A DNA stretch of 64,000 nt, from the NCBI GenBank assembly GCA_039819085.1, contig JBCBSQ010000006.1, forward strand, positions 89,609 through 153,608, given 5' to 3'. The stretch comes from MED-G105 sp039819085. GTDB taxonomy: Bacteria; Pseudomonadota; Alphaproteobacteria; Caulobacterales; Parvularculaceae. The notes under the pieces were generated by a model. That model was not told where the DNA came from and ran no database searches. It worked only from the letters and a program-made list of their open reading frames with translations. Each line of letters begins with the position of its first letter. Position 1 is the stretch's first letter. Made by a program: the position numbers and the translations under genes. Of the stretch, positions 35,203-44,998 are shown in pieces.

Positions 35203-37209
35203 TTGCGTCTCACTGGTTCCGGCGCTTCGGCGCTCTGCGCTTTGTTGCTGGCGGCGGCCTGCGCGCCCGGCGCCGGCCCATCGGTGGCGAACGGACATCC
35301 GTCAGGCGGGTATGCGGCGAGCGGCGAAGAGGCCGGCGCCGTAGCAACGACGCCGGTGTCGATGACGGCGGGCAAATACCTTTCCGCGCGGATCGCCGCT
35401 CGCGAGAACGCGGTTTCGCTGGCCGCGGATGCGTTCCGGGATGTTGCGGTCAAGCACGGCGACAACCCACAGCTTGTGCGCCACGCCTTTTTCTACAGCC
35501 TCGCCGCCGGCGATATCGAGGCGGCGCTGGAGCGCGGCAGACTTCTGATTTCGATCAATGGGGCCGAAGCGGACGCGGCCGGCGTCGTTTCGGTCGACGG
35601 CTCCCCGGAGAACGCCGACGGCCTTGCGAGGCTCCTTGGCGCCGCGGACGCGATCAAGCGACGCGACTATGTCGCCGCACAGGAGCAGCTCGCTTTTTCG
35701 TCAAACGAACCATTCGTTGCGGCGATGGCGCATTTGCTGAAGGCCTGGACGGCGGTCGGGATTGGCGGGCCAGCCGCAGGGCTTGCGTCGCTTGAGACGG
35801 GAGTGGAAGACATTTTCACCGGATTTCATCCGGCGCATGTGGCTTTCATCGCGGAGATGGCCGGCAAGCGAAGTCTTGCCGCTGAGGCGCACAGAAATTC
35901 CGTCTTCGGACTGGGTGGACCTGTCGGTCGCGCGGCTTACGGAGCGTTTCTGGAGCGCGGCGGTGATCGCGAGGCGGCGGAGGGTTATTACACCCTGATC
36001 GCGCGCCAGCCGGGGCCGGACCGGCGTATGGCGAGGGAAGGCCTTGCAAGGCTCGCCCGGGGTGAGAAAACGGACGCTTACGCCTCTGTCGCGCCGAATG
36101 AAGGAGCGGCGATCGCATTTTATTCGTTTGCGGCGTTTTTGCTGGAGCAGTTCGCCGAGCAGCGTGAGAAGGCGGACGCGGCCGGCTTCGACGTTGGCCA
36201 GCCGCGATACAACCTGCCGCTTGGGCTCGTTCAAATCGCTCTTCACCTCGATTCGGACTTCGCCGAGGCGCGCCGTCTCGCGGGCGTGGTGTTCAACATT
36301 TACGAGGATGCGCCGTCCGCAATCGCCGCGCTCGACGGCATTGCGCCGTCGTCGCCTCACTATGTCCAGGCGCAGATCGAGATCGCCGGCGCGCTCGCGC
36401 GCCAGGGGCGCGCCGATGAGGCGATGGCGCGGCTGTCGCGCGTGGTGCGCCGGACGCCGGATTCCACTGAGGCGCGTTTCGCGCTCGCCAATATCGCCGC
36501 CAGCGAAGAAGATCACCAGGAGGCGATCCGACAACTGACCAAGATCATCGACGCGCTGGGCGACAATCCGCAGACGGACGCCTGGCGCTATTATGTGGCG
36601 CGCGGCGACGCGCTCCTGAAAGTCGATCGTTGGAGCGACGCCGAAGCGGACCTTAAGGTCGCCGTGGATATCGCGCCGGAAGAGCCGACGGCCCTGAATT
36701 ACCTCGGCTATGTGTGGGCGGAGCGGGGCGTCAACCTCGATGCGGCGTTTGCCCTGATTGAAAAGGCGGTCGAGGGAGACGAGACCTCAGGCGCAATTAT
36801 CGACAGCCTCGGATGGGCCTATTATCAGACGGGCGCCTATGAGGAGTCGGTGGAGCACCTTGAGACCGCTGCGGCGCTGGAGCCGGCGGACCCGACGATT
36901 ACGGAGCATCTGGGCGACGTCTATTGGCGGCTCGGCCGGCGCATCGAGGCGCGGTATCAATGGGAGCGCGCGCTGGAGCTTGACCCGACCGACAAACAGG
37001 AAACGGCGATCTCCGAAAAACTCGCAAACGGCATGACGCCGGCCCCGGCGGCCGTCGCGGCGGAGGAGGACGCCGCGCGGCGCGGGGCGACGCGCCCGAC
37101 ATTCGTTTCAACGCCAGTGCGTGAGCCCGGCGACGGCCCCGCCCCAGCCGCGTCGCCTGACCGCGCTTCGGATACGCCCAAGACTGACCGCCTCGACGAT
37201 CCGCGTTAG
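35203..37209 (+). CDS. TPR-repeat lipoprotein
   Basis: 668 residues, starting at TTG 35203, 7 bases after the ETF-QO stop. A lipobox LLAAAC near residue 21 predicts an outer-membrane or periplasmic lipoprotein. The rest is helical with tetratricopeptide repeats, clearest in the C-terminal third (ALNYLGYVWAERGVNLDAAF, then IIDSLGWAYYQTGAYEESVE and ITEHLGDVYWRLGRRIEARY). The tail is Pro/Ala-rich and disordered. Such proteins often serve as assembly scaffolds; no specific role can be assigned. An in-frame extension upstream into the ETF-QO gene is a shadow and was rejected. Confidence 0.85.
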   Translation: MRLTGSGASALCALLLAAACAPGAGPSVANGHPSGGYAASGEEAGAVATTPVSMTAGKYLSARIAARENAVSLAADAFRDVAVKHGDNPQLVRHAFFYSLAAGDIEAALERGRLLISINGAEADAAGVVSVDGSPENADGLARLLGAADAIKRRDYVAAQEQLAFSSNEPFVAAMAHLLKAWTAVGIGGPAAGLASLETGVEDIFTGFHPAHVAFIAEMAGKRSLAAEAHRNSVFGLGGPVGRAAYGAFLERGGDREAAEGYYTLIARQPGPDRRMAREGLARLARGEKTDAYASVAPNEGAAIAFYSFAAFLLEQFAEQREKADAAGFDVGQPRYNLPLGLVQIALHLDSDFAEARRLAGVVFNIYEDAPSAIAALDGIAPSSPHYVQAQIEIAGALARQGRADEAMARLSRVVRRTPDSTEARFALANIAASEEDHQEAIRQLTKIIDALGDNPQTDAWRYYVARGDALLKVDRWSDAEADLKVAVDIAPEEPTALNYLGYVWAERGVNLDAAFALIEKAVEGDETSGAIIDSLGWAYYQTGAYEESVEHLETAAALEPADPTITEHLGDVYWRLGRRIEARYQWERALELDPTDKQETAISEKLANGMTPAPAAVAAEEDAARRGATRPTFVSTPVREPGDGPAPAASPDRASDTPKTDRLDDPR

Positions 37210-37259
37210 CGCGGAAGCTGGCGACGGAGAGCCGGCGACGCAAAGATGGAGTGCTTGCG

Positions 37260-38135
37260 ATGGCGGTCGTCGAAACGGCGCCGGCGAAGATCAATCTCTA
37301 TCTCCATGTAGGCCCGTTGCGCGCCGACGGCCTGCATGACCTGGCGAGCCTGTTCGTTTTCGCCGATGTCGGCGACGTCATTACGGCGCGCCCCGCGTCG
37401 GACCTCTCGCTTGACGTGACCGGGCCGTTCGCCGGTCCGCTTCTCGGCGAGGACCTTTCACGAAATCTCGTGTTGCGCGCCGCGCGCGCGCTCCGAGCGG
37501 AAACGGGCGTTGAAGCCGGCGCGGCGCTGACGCTCGACAAGCGTCTGCCGATCGCGGCGGGGATCGGCGGCGGCTCCGCGGACGCGGCCGCCGCGTTGCG
37601 GGCGCTTGTTCGCCTTTGGAAGGTTGATTTGTCTGACGATGCGCTCTCGCGTCTTGCGTTCCGGCTCGGCGCGGACGTGCCCGCCTGCCTCGCTGCGGCG
37701 CCGGTCTATGTCACCGGCGCCGGCGAGATCATTACGACTGGCCCGATCTTGCCGCCGCTCTGGGTGTGCCTCGTCAATCCCCTGACGCCGACGCCGACGG
37801 GGCCGATCTTCCGCGCCTTCGATTCCGCCAATCCCAATCCGCCCACGCCCTTTCTGACGCGCCCGGCGAGTCCCGACGCGGCGGCGTTCAACTTCGCCAT
37901 GGACGCGAGCAGGAACGATCTGGAACCCCATGCGGTTGTCCGAGCGCCGATCGTTTCGGATGTCATCAGCTACCTGAAGAGCCGGCCCGGCGCGCGAAGC
38001 GCGCGCATGTCCGGCAGCGGCGCGACCTGCTTCGCCCTCTTTTCATCCAGGGAGGCCGCGACGCGGGCCGCGCGCGCTGCGCGCGCTTTCGGCTGGTGGT
38101 CGGCGTCCGCGCGCATTTTATCGGGTCGAGACTAA
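37260..38135 (+). CDS. ispE: 4-diphosphocytidyl-2-C-methyl-D-erythritol kinase
   Basis: 291 residues, GHMP kinase of the MEP isoprenoid pathway. APAKINLYLHV is the N-terminal substrate motif, LPIAAGIGGGSADAAAALRAL the ATP-binding glycine loop, and MSGSGATCFALF the C-terminal GHMP motif. It phosphorylates the 2-hydroxyl of CDP-ME. ATG 37260 follows GGAG. An isoprenoid prenyl synthase lies 1.5 kb downstream, though on the other strand. Confidence 0.95.
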   Translation: MAVVETAPAKINLYLHVGPLRADGLHDLASLFVFADVGDVITARPASDLSLDVTGPFAGPLLGEDLSRNLVLRAARALRAETGVEAGAALTLDKRLPIAAGIGGGSADAAAALRALVRLWKVDLSDDALSRLAFRLGADVPACLAAAPVYVTGAGEIITTGPILPPLWVCLVNPLTPTPTGPIFRAFDSANPNPPTPFLTRPASPDAAAFNFAMDASRNDLEPHAVVRAPIVSDVISYLKSRPGARSARMSGSGATCFALFSSREAATRAARAARAFGWWSASARILSGRD

Positions 38136-38214
38136 AGTCTTGTCCATTTAGATTCAAAGGGTTGCGTCCTGGTCGCCGCCGTCGCAGTTTCGGTCGCGCA
38201 GACAGGCGACGAGC

Positions 38215-39573
38215 ATGTTGGGTTTCATTATCGACCAGCCGGCCATAGCGGCCGCCTACCTGATCGTGGTCGTCGCGGCGACCGCCGGCGCATCGTTCCT
38301 GATTGCGCGTCGCCTCGCCGACTCTGATTTTCTGCTTGATGCGCCAAGCGCGAGATCCAATCACGTCCGGCCGACCCCCCGCACGGGCGGCGTCGCGATC
38401 TTTGTTGCGTTTCTTGGCGCTTGCTTTGCGATGTCGATGCTGACGCCGGCGGTGCGCGCGCCTGACGGATTTGCGGCGTTTGCCTCCGTCGCCATTCCCG
38501 CTTTTCTATTGGGGCTCGCTGACGATTGGCGCTCAATGCCGGCAAGTCGCCGGCTTGTCTATCAGGTCGCCGTCGCGATCGTCTTTATCCTGACATTTGG
38601 AGCGCTGACGAGCGCGCCCGTCCCGGTCTTCGGCGATACGCCCCTGGGCTGGCTCGGACCCGTCCTGACATGTTTCTGGATCGTCGCGTTCATGAACGCT
38701 TACAACTTCATGGACGGCGCGAACGGGCTGGCGGGCCTGACAGGCCTTGCCGGCGCGTGCGCCCTGGCGATCGCCGCGGGCTTTGGCGGGGATTCGGTGA
38801 CGTCGCTCATCGCGCTCGCGCTTGCGGCGGCGATCCTCGGTTTCCTGCCGGTCAACTACCCGTCAGGGCGCATCTTTCTCGGCGACGGCGGGTCGATGTC
38901 CGTCGGCTTCATTCTGGCCGCGCTCAGCGTCCTCGCAGCCCGGCCGGACGGCGCCGGGGTGACGCCTCTGTTCGCGCCCATCGTCTTTATGCCGCTCTTG
39001 TTCGATGTTGCCATGACATTGCTCAGCCGGATTTTCCGGCGCCGCAATATCGGACAAGCCCACAGCGAGCATGTATATCAGCTCCTGATCCGGCTTGGCG
39101 CGCCGCACGCCCGCGTGGCGGCGCTCTATTTCGCGCTCGTCACGATGACGGGCGCGTCAGCGCTGGCGGCGCTTAATTTCTCTGCAGGCGGACAATGGGC
39201 GGTTGTCATCGTCCTCGCGCTCGCCCTCGCGCCGGCTCATTTGCTGACGCAGATGCGTGGCCTGAAGGTGGGCTTGCTGGTTCAGCCGGTTTCACGTCCT
39301 GCGCGGCGGCGCAAGCGTCGGGTGCGGCGTCGGGCGTATGTGGTGAGCGATGATCGTCCGAATGCTGACGCGCAGGCCCGATCGCCGATCGGCAATGGCG
39401 CTGAAGCTGACGCTGACGCCGCGACCGCCTCTGACGCCAGGCCTGTTCAAAAAGAAAACCCGGCGTCGACGAGCGAACCCGTGCCGCCGCTCAGAGCCGC
39501 CCGCAAGGATGGCGGAGGCGATCTTTTCGATTTGCCGGCGCGCGCCGACGGCGCGTCGCATGCGGCTGAATAG
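38215..39573 (+). CDS. Glycosyltransferase family 4 (WecA/MraY-type) membrane transferase
   Basis: 452 residues. About ten membrane helices with the family landmarks: RPTPRTGGVAIF, GLADDWRSMP (acidic metal-binding pair), NAYNFMDGANGLAG, GRIFLGDGGSMSVGF and HSEHVYQLL. It transfers a sugar-1-phosphate to a lipid carrier, the first step of a polysaccharide or O-antigen chain; WecA-like more than MraY, since the muramyl-specific pattern is missing. The last 110 residues form a cytoplasmic tail that begins RRRKRRVRRR and continues Ala/Asp/Pro-rich, unusual for the family. Confidence 0.88.
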   Translation: MLGFIIDQPAIAAAYLIVVVAATAGASFLIARRLADSDFLLDAPSARSNHVRPTPRTGGVAIFVAFLGACFAMSMLTPAVRAPDGFAAFASVAIPAFLLGLADDWRSMPASRRLVYQVAVAIVFILTFGALTSAPVPVFGDTPLGWLGPVLTCFWIVAFMNAYNFMDGANGLAGLTGLAGACALAIAAGFGGDSVTSLIALALAAAILGFLPVNYPSGRIFLGDGGSMSVGFILAALSVLAARPDGAGVTPLFAPIVFMPLLFDVAMTLLSRIFRRRNIGQAHSEHVYQLLIRLGAPHARVAALYFALVTMTGASALAALNFSAGGQWAVVIVLALALAPAHLLTQMRGLKVGLLVQPVSRPARRRKRRVRRRAYVVSDDRPNADAQARSPIGNGAEADADAATASDARPVQKENPASTSEPVPPLRAARKDGGGDLFDLPARADGASHAAE

Positions 39574-39619
39574 GCGCGCGAAGGGATCGTTAGAGGAAAT
39601 GCCCGGCTATGGCGCTCGG

Positions 39620-40711
39620 CTACTGGGCTCGGCGCACTGACTGACGCGCAACGCCGGCGAGCGCGTCGCGCAATGGTCCGGCCGGCGCCGCTTCAAGCGC
39701 CGCGAGCGCCTTATCCGCATAGCTTTGCGCTTCGTCGAACGTGCGCTCAAGCGCGCCGCTCGAATGAACGTGCCGCATCGCCGTATCGAGGTCGGTTGGC
39801 GTATGCGATCCTTCGCCGATCGTCCGCATCCAGAACGCCCGCGCGTCAGGCGTCGCCTCCTCCAGAGCGAAGACCACCGGCGCCGTCATTTTGCCTTCGC
39901 GGAAGTCGTCCCCGACATTCTTGCCGAGGGCGGCGAGCCGGCCGGAGTAGTCGAGCGCGTCATCGACGAGCTGGAAGGCGACGCCGAGATGCAGGCCAAA
40001 GCTGCGCATCGCCTCCACCGCGCGCGCGTCCGCGCCTGCGATAATCGCGCCCGAATGCGCCGCCGCGGCGAACAGCGCTGCGGTCTTCGCTTCGACCACT
40101 GCGAGATACATGTCGAAAGTGGTCTCGATATTGTTCTGGGTGCCGAGTTGCAGAACTTCGCCTTCGGCAATGACGCCGGCGGCGTGGGAGAGGATCTTCA
40201 GCACCTGCAGATCGCCCGTCGCCACCATCAGTTCGAATGAGCGCGAAAAGATAAAGTCGCCGACAAGGACGCTTTCCTTGTTGCCCCAAATGATGTTGGC
40301 GGTGGAGGCGCCACGCCGCAGAGCGCTCTCGTCAACGACGTCGTCATGCAGGAGCGTTGCGCCGTGAATGAGCTCAACCGCTGCTGCAAGCCGGACGTGA
40401 TTGGCGCCGCGATAGTCAAACAGGCCCGCCGAAGCGAGGGTCAAAAGCGGCCGCAAGCGCTTGCCGCCGGCATTGATGAGATGTCCGGCGACGGTGGGGA
40501 TCATCTCCACCGGCGACTGAAGGGACTCAAGGATCTGCGCATCGACCAGCGAGAGGCCGTCGCCGCAGGCTGTCTTGAGGTCAGCTACCGACGCCAGAAA
40601 CGCGTCGCCCTCGCCAGTGGCGCTGGGCGGCGAGGCGGCGTCTTCCGGTTGATAGGCGAGGGCCAATCGGCGTCCTCCTGAAGCGCGATGGAAGGTGGAA
40701 GCGCTCTTCAT
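39620..40711 (-). CDS. Polyprenyl diphosphate synthase
   Basis: 363 residues, trans-prenyl chain elongation enzyme. The first Asp-rich motif lies in LLHDDVVDESALRRG, the second in FQLVDDALDYSG, and GGKRLRPLLTLAS binds isopentenyl diphosphate. The length and the small residues before the first motif fit a long-chain (octa- to decaprenyl, ispB-like) synthase for the ubiquinone side chain; exact chain length cannot be told. GGGAG precedes ATG 40711. It converges on the WecA-type gene. Confidence 0.92.
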   Translation of the reverse strand: MKSASTFHRASGGRRLALAYQPEDAASPPSATGEGDAFLASVADLKTACGDGLSLVDAQILESLQSPVEMIPTVAGHLINAGGKRLRPLLTLASAGLFDYRGANHVRLAAAVELIHGATLLHDDVVDESALRRGASTANIIWGNKESVLVGDFIFSRSFELMVATGDLQVLKILSHAAGVIAEGEVLQLGTQNNIETTFDMYLAVVEAKTAALFAAAAHSGAIIAGADARAVEAMRSFGLHLGVAFQLVDDALDYSGRLAALGKNVGDDFREGKMTAPVVFALEEATPDARAFWMRTIGEGSHTPTDLDTAMRHVHSSGALERTFDEAQSYADKALAALEAAPAGPLRDALAGVARQSVRRAQ

Positions 40712-40894
40712 GCTCCCGCCAACGCGCGCTGACTAAACGGTTCGCGCGCGTGCGCCATCAACTAGCCGGCGATCGCGCGCAGAGCGTGGGTTGGCGGACA
40801 TTCGCGTCCGTCCGCCTTCCGGTCAAGTCGGCAGGTTTGCGACCAATTTGCTTTGGTGATTGCGGCGGCGAGCGCGCCTCGTTAGGTCACTTCG

Positions 40895-41803
40895 ATGACT
40901 GAGGCGACATCACTTATCTCAAAGCTGCGATCCGCATTGCCGTTTCTCCCGAAAGCGGCGCCGGTGGTGACCGTTATCGACCTTGTGGGCGCCATCGCCC
41001 CGTCAGGCCGCGCGCGCGGGATTTCCTACGCGAAAGTGCGTCCGGTGATCGAGGACGCGTTCAAGCCCTCCAATCTCAAGGGCGTGGCGCTGGCGATCAA
41101 TTCGCCAGGCGGCTCGCCGGTGCAGTCCCGGCTCATCTTCCACGCCATCCGCCGCGCCGCCGAACGGAAAAAGGTGCCAGTGCTCGCCTTTATCGAGGAT
41201 GTCGGCGCCTCTGGCGGCTATATTCTCGCCGCCGCCGGCGATGAAATCATCGCGGATGAGTCCTCGGTCGTCGGGTCCATCGGCGTCATTTCAGCGACGT
41301 TCGGTTTTGTATCCGCGATTGATCGGCTTGGCGTTGAGCGCCGGGTCAAGACCGCAGGCGACAATAAGAGCCAGCTGGACCCCTTCATGCCGGAGGATCC
41401 CGACGATGTCGCCCGGCTTCAGGAGATTCTCAATGACCTGCATGAACAGTTCATCGCGCTTGTGAAATCGCGCAGAGGCGACGCCCTCAACACGGACTTC
41501 GATGATATCTTCACCGGCGCCTTTTGGACCGCCCCGCGCGCCAAGGAACGGGGACTGGTCGACGCGATGGGGCGGCTCGACGAATATGTGAAGACACGCT
41601 TCGGCGAGAAGATTAAGATCAAACGTGTTACACCGCGGACCTCGCCATTGGTGCGCGCCCTTGGCGGCGCAAGAGGCGTCGGCGCTGCGGCGGCCGACGA
41701 TGTCGCATCGGCGGCGCGTGTCGGGCCCTTCCTTGATGCGGAAGGGGCGCTGGCCGCGCTCGAAGATCGCGCCGAATGGGGCCGCTTCGGACTGACGCGG
41801 TAA
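40895..41803 (+). CDS. S49-family signal peptide peptidase (SppA-like)
   Basis: 302 residues, short SppA/SohB form. The serine nucleophile lies in DVGASGGYILAAAGDEI, the preceding ALAINSPGGSPVQSRLI is the oxyanion region, and the Lys in AGDNKSQLDPF is the candidate base. SSVVGSIGVIS is also conserved. There is no clear N-terminal membrane anchor, so a cytoplasmic or peripheral role is possible. It is divergent from the prenyl synthase with 183 bases between. Confidence 0.9.
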   Translation: MTEATSLISKLRSALPFLPKAAPVVTVIDLVGAIAPSGRARGISYAKVRPVIEDAFKPSNLKGVALAINSPGGSPVQSRLIFHAIRRAAERKKVPVLAFIEDVGASGGYILAAAGDEIIADESSVVGSIGVISATFGFVSAIDRLGVERRVKTAGDNKSQLDPFMPEDPDDVARLQEILNDLHEQFIALVKSRRGDALNTDFDDIFTGAFWTAPRAKERGLVDAMGRLDEYVKTRFGEKIKIKRVTPRTSPLVRALGGARGVGAAAADDVASAARVGPFLDAEGALAALEDRAEWGRFGLTR

Positions 41804-41892
41804 GTCGCCGCTCGGGCGCCTTCTAAAGGCCTTGGGGAGCCTAAGGTCCGAACGGCGGCTCGTGGAATTGAAGCCGGAAAGGAGACGACGGC

Positions 41893-42093
41893 ATGGGCGG
41901 AATGGCCGGGATCATCGCAGGCGTCGCCACGATCGGCGCCGGCGTCGCGATTTACCGTTTCATCGACCGGAAAACGCGCGCGTTTCGCGACGCTGTGGAG
42001 GAGTTCCGGCGCGAAGCCGGCGCAGATCCGGCTGGCGCCGTACTGGATTACGAACGCGACCCGGCGGACGGCGTTTATCGGCCGAAACCCTAG
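41893..42093 (+). CDS. Small membrane-anchored protein
   Basis: 66 residues with an N-terminal glycine-rich membrane helix (MAGIIAGVATIGAGVAIYRF) and a charged cytoplasmic part ending DPADGVYRPKP. GGAGACGACGGC precedes the ATG, a strong ribosome-binding site. The arrangement is common in small alphaproteobacterial proteins of unknown function. Probably expressed; role unknown. Confidence 0.7.
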   Translation: MGGMAGIIAGVATIGAGVAIYRFIDRKTRAFRDAVEEFRREAGADPAGAVLDYERDPADGVYRPKP

Positions 42094-42332
42094 ATATCGG
42101 CGAAAACCTTGAGATCGACTGCATTTTCGCCCCCGCCGTTTTGACGGCCACCGTTATCGAACGCTGGAAACACTCGCCGCGCGCGCCCTCTGACGGCGCT
42201 CATGGGAAAATCATCGAACAGTCGCGCAACGCGTCTATGTAGAGCGTTGACGCGTCCGCGCCTCCGGCGCCGCTTGAAGGCGCGCCGGGTCGGCCCGAGC
42301 GCGCGACCCATTCGGCAATCGGAGCTGCGCCA

Positions 42333-42851
42333 ATGCCGCCGTCTAGAGGCGTCGCCTTTCTGGATTTCGAGGCCTCAGGGCTTGGGCCGCGCTCATGGCC
42401 GGTGGAGGTCGGGTGGGCGATCGTCGGGGGCGATGTCGAGGCGATCCTGATCAAACCGTCGCCTGACTGGCGGGCTGACGCCTGGGACCCGGCCGCTGAA
42501 CGCTTGCATGGGTTGTCGCGCGAGGAGTTGAACCGCGACGGCGAGACGCCCGAGGCCGTCTGCTCGAAGTTGGAGGCGGCGATCGCCGGCTGCGACGTCT
42601 ATGCGGACGCCCCGGCGTGGGATGAATTCTGGCTCCACCAGCTCTATGGCGCGGCGCGGGTGAAGCCGACGTTTCGGCTCGCCGACTTCGGCGCGCTGAT
42701 GCGTCCCATCGCTGCGGGGCGAGAGGCGGAGATATTTGCGGTTGCGAATGCTTGCGCGCCGAGACGCCATCGCGCCGACGCGGACGCGGCGCACTTACGC
42801 GCGATCTATGCGGCGGCGTTAGAACTTGCCGGTCGCACGGACGGCGCCTGA
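42333..42851 (+). CDS. DEDD-type 3'-5' exonuclease-like protein
   Basis: 172 residues with the RNase T/DnaQ fold. FLDFEASGLGPRSWPVEVGWA carries the Asp-x-Glu of Exo I, HGLSREEL follows, DAPAWDEFWLHQLY would supply Exo II Asp, and HRADADAAHLRAIY the His/Asp of Exo III. The catalytic pattern is complete, so a nuclease acting on DNA or RNA ends is likely. GGAG precedes ATG 42333. Not co-oriented with any known repair partner. Confidence 0.8.
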   Translation: MPPSRGVAFLDFEASGLGPRSWPVEVGWAIVGGDVEAILIKPSPDWRADAWDPAAERLHGLSREELNRDGETPEAVCSKLEAAIAGCDVYADAPAWDEFWLHQLYGAARVKPTFRLADFGALMRPIAAGREAEIFAVANACAPRRHRADADAAHLRAIYAAALELAGRTDGA

Positions 42852-42929
42852 CCCGGCGCGTCAGAGGCAAGGTAAGAAGCGACGTAACTGAATGGAGTGG
42901 GTGGCGCGAATGCGGGGCGAACTTCGATA

Positions 42930-43898
42930 ATGGTGGTCAGGGATCGTCTGACGATGGCGACGGGGCCGGACGTGGCTGCGTCGCGAGCCTTCCAGCGCGT
43001 GGCGTTCGATCTCGCCGACGGCCGGCTCGCGGCGTTACGGTTTCCCGCCGAAACCCCGAAGCGCCGGATGTTGTTTTGCCATGCGAACGGATTTTGCGCG
43101 TCGGCGTACCTCAAGGTGTTCGACGCCTTGCCGAGGGACATCGAGGTTCTGGCGCTTGACTTGCGCGGCCACGGCCGCACTCAGCTGCCCGCCAATCCGA
43201 GGACGCATCGCTCATGGGAGGTGTACGGCCGCGACATCAACGCCGTCCTAGATCGTATCGGCCCTGATGACGGCGACTGGATCCTCGCGGGCCACAGCAT
43301 GGGGGCGGTTTCGGTGCTGCTTGCGGCCGCCGGCCGCCGCGGCTCGCGCGTCGCTGACTTGAGGTTGATTGAGCCGCCGGTTCTGCCGTCGGCCTTTCGC
43401 GCGCTCGCCCGGACGCCGTTTGCGCGTCCGGTCCTGGCTCGAACCACTATGGTGAAGGGCGCGCTGGGGCGCCGGGCGCATTGGCCGGATCGCGATGCGG
43501 CGCTCGCGAGCTACGCCGGCAAGACGTTTTTCTCCAGCTGGGCGCCGGGCGTCCTGGCGGACTATCTTGTTGACGGCCTCGCAGACGCGACGGACGGGGA
43601 TGGCGTCAGGTTAGCCTGCGCGCCCGAATGGGAGGCGGCGAATTTCATGTCCCACGCCCATCCGGTGTTCGGCGCAGTCCGGACGTTTCACTTGGCCACG
43701 GACGTGCGGATCTCGCTCCTCGCCGCCGGGCCGCGTTCGACCGTGTCGCGAGGCGACCGACTTCGGTTCCGATCAGCTGGCGCGCACGTCCGGGAAACCC
43801 GAGCGGCTGGCCATCTCTTGCCGATGGAGCGCCCCAAGCTCGCCGCCGCCTTCCTGGTCGGCCGCGATATCGCCGCTTTCGAAGCGGAAAACGCGTGA
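42930..43898 (+). CDS. Alpha/beta hydrolase
   Basis: 322 residues. Core landmarks are RMLFCHANGFCASAYLKVF (oxyanion region), LALDLRGHGRT, and GHSMGAVS with the nucleophile Ser; the His is near AAGHLLPMERP. Substrate unknown; esterase, lactonase or haloalkane-type activity are all possible. The start is uncertain: GTG 42897, ATG 42930 and ATG 42954 are in frame, none with a clear ribosome-binding site. Confidence 0.82.
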   Translation: MVVRDRLTMATGPDVAASRAFQRVAFDLADGRLAALRFPAETPKRRMLFCHANGFCASAYLKVFDALPRDIEVLALDLRGHGRTQLPANPRTHRSWEVYGRDINAVLDRIGPDDGDWILAGHSMGAVSVLLAAAGRRGSRVADLRLIEPPVLPSAFRALARTPFARPVLARTTMVKGALGRRAHWPDRDAALASYAGKTFFSSWAPGVLADYLVDGLADATDGDGVRLACAPEWEAANFMSHAHPVFGAVRTFHLATDVRISLLAAGPRSTVSRGDRLRFRSAGAHVRETRAAGHLLPMERPKLAAAFLVGRDIAAFEAENA

Positions 43899-44081
43899 CG
43901 CGGAGCGGTTTCGGCGGGCTTTGCGTCGCGCCAGGGACTTGAATGCGGTGGCCATATGTGGCTATCCCGCCCGGATTGGGCGCGGGCCGCGTCTGATAAC
44001 GCCCGTCGGCCCGCCAGGCGACCTGGACAGATCAGGGGACTTGGCGGCGCCAGGACAACCCAACACACGCAAGGAAGCGCC

Positions 44082-44879
44082 ATGAGCGATACGCCCGCCG
44101 CCGCCCCTCAAGTCACCGGGAAGATGTTCCTGTTCGCACGCCCCGTGCTCCTTAATCCGACGCAGCACGCAGACCTCGGAGTCGACCCGCAGGAGCGGCC
44201 GTTCGACTTCGCGGCGAATACGCGCGCCCTGCCGCTCACCGCTTCCGAGATCCCCGCCGCCTGTCACGATTACCCAATCGTATTTGCGTCGATGGACCAA
44301 CCGGTGCCGCTGGCCGTCGTCGGCATCATCGATGACAGAAACCTCTTCGTCGACGATAACGGGAAGTGGGAGAAAATCGCCTACATCCCGGGATATGTGC
44401 GCCGGTATCCGTTCGGCGCCGCTTATGATCCGGAGAATGACCGCTTCGCCGTTGTGCTCGACGCGGACTATCCGGGGCTGAGGCCCGGCGGCGAGAACCG
44501 CCTGTTTGAGAATGGCGAGACGACGCAGTTCACGCAGGAAGCGGTGGACTTCACCCGAAACTATGAGAACGATCGCAAGATGACTGACGCGCTCGGTCAG
44601 CTCTTGAAGAAGTTCGACCTTCTGGCGCCGCAGGCGGGGAAATATACGCCGCGCGCTGGCGGCGAGCCGATCCCGTTCGCTGAATATGTTGGCGTCGACG
44701 AAAAGAAGCTGAACGAGCTTGATGATGAGAAGTTCATGGAGCTGCGCAAGTCCGGCGCTTTGCCTTTGGTGTACGCGCAGCTCCTGTCGATGGGGAACTG
44801 GCGCCGCATTTTCTCGCGCCGGGCCGATCGCTTCAATCTCACCGAGGAAAACGCCTTCAAGCCGCTGGTGACGTCCTAA
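44082..44879 (+). CDS. SapC family protein
   Basis: 265 residues matching SapC, first described in the Campylobacter S-layer locus and common next to TonB receptors in Caulobacterales and marine gammaproteobacteria. Family features: YPIVFASMDQPVPLAVVGI, IPGYVRRYPF and LPLVYAQLLSMGNW. Function is not established. GGAAG precedes ATG 44082. It stands alone here; the TonB receptor with oxygenases is 37 kb away, so a shared function is only suggestive. Confidence 0.9.
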   Translation: MSDTPAAAPQVTGKMFLFARPVLLNPTQHADLGVDPQERPFDFAANTRALPLTASEIPAACHDYPIVFASMDQPVPLAVVGIIDDRNLFVDDNGKWEKIAYIPGYVRRYPFGAAYDPENDRFAVVLDADYPGLRPGGENRLFENGETTQFTQEAVDFTRNYENDRKMTDALGQLLKKFDLLAPQAGKYTPRAGGEPIPFAEYVGVDEKKLNELDDEKFMELRKSGALPLVYAQLLSMGNWRRIFSRRADRFNLTEENAFKPLVTS

Positions 44880-44998
44880 GATCAGGACGACCAAGGCCAC
44901 GGCGTTTCCGTCACGCCTGCTCACAAGTGCGGGATAGGGCGGGCTTCAAACCCGGCGCGCCATTGGCCGTTAAGAACGGCGGCGCTAAGACCGCGGAC

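Noticed and set aside
43962..44924. 320-codon minus-strand frame opposite SapC
   Set aside because: The plus strand encodes a recognisable SapC protein with a ribosome-binding site; the antisense product has no recognisable features.
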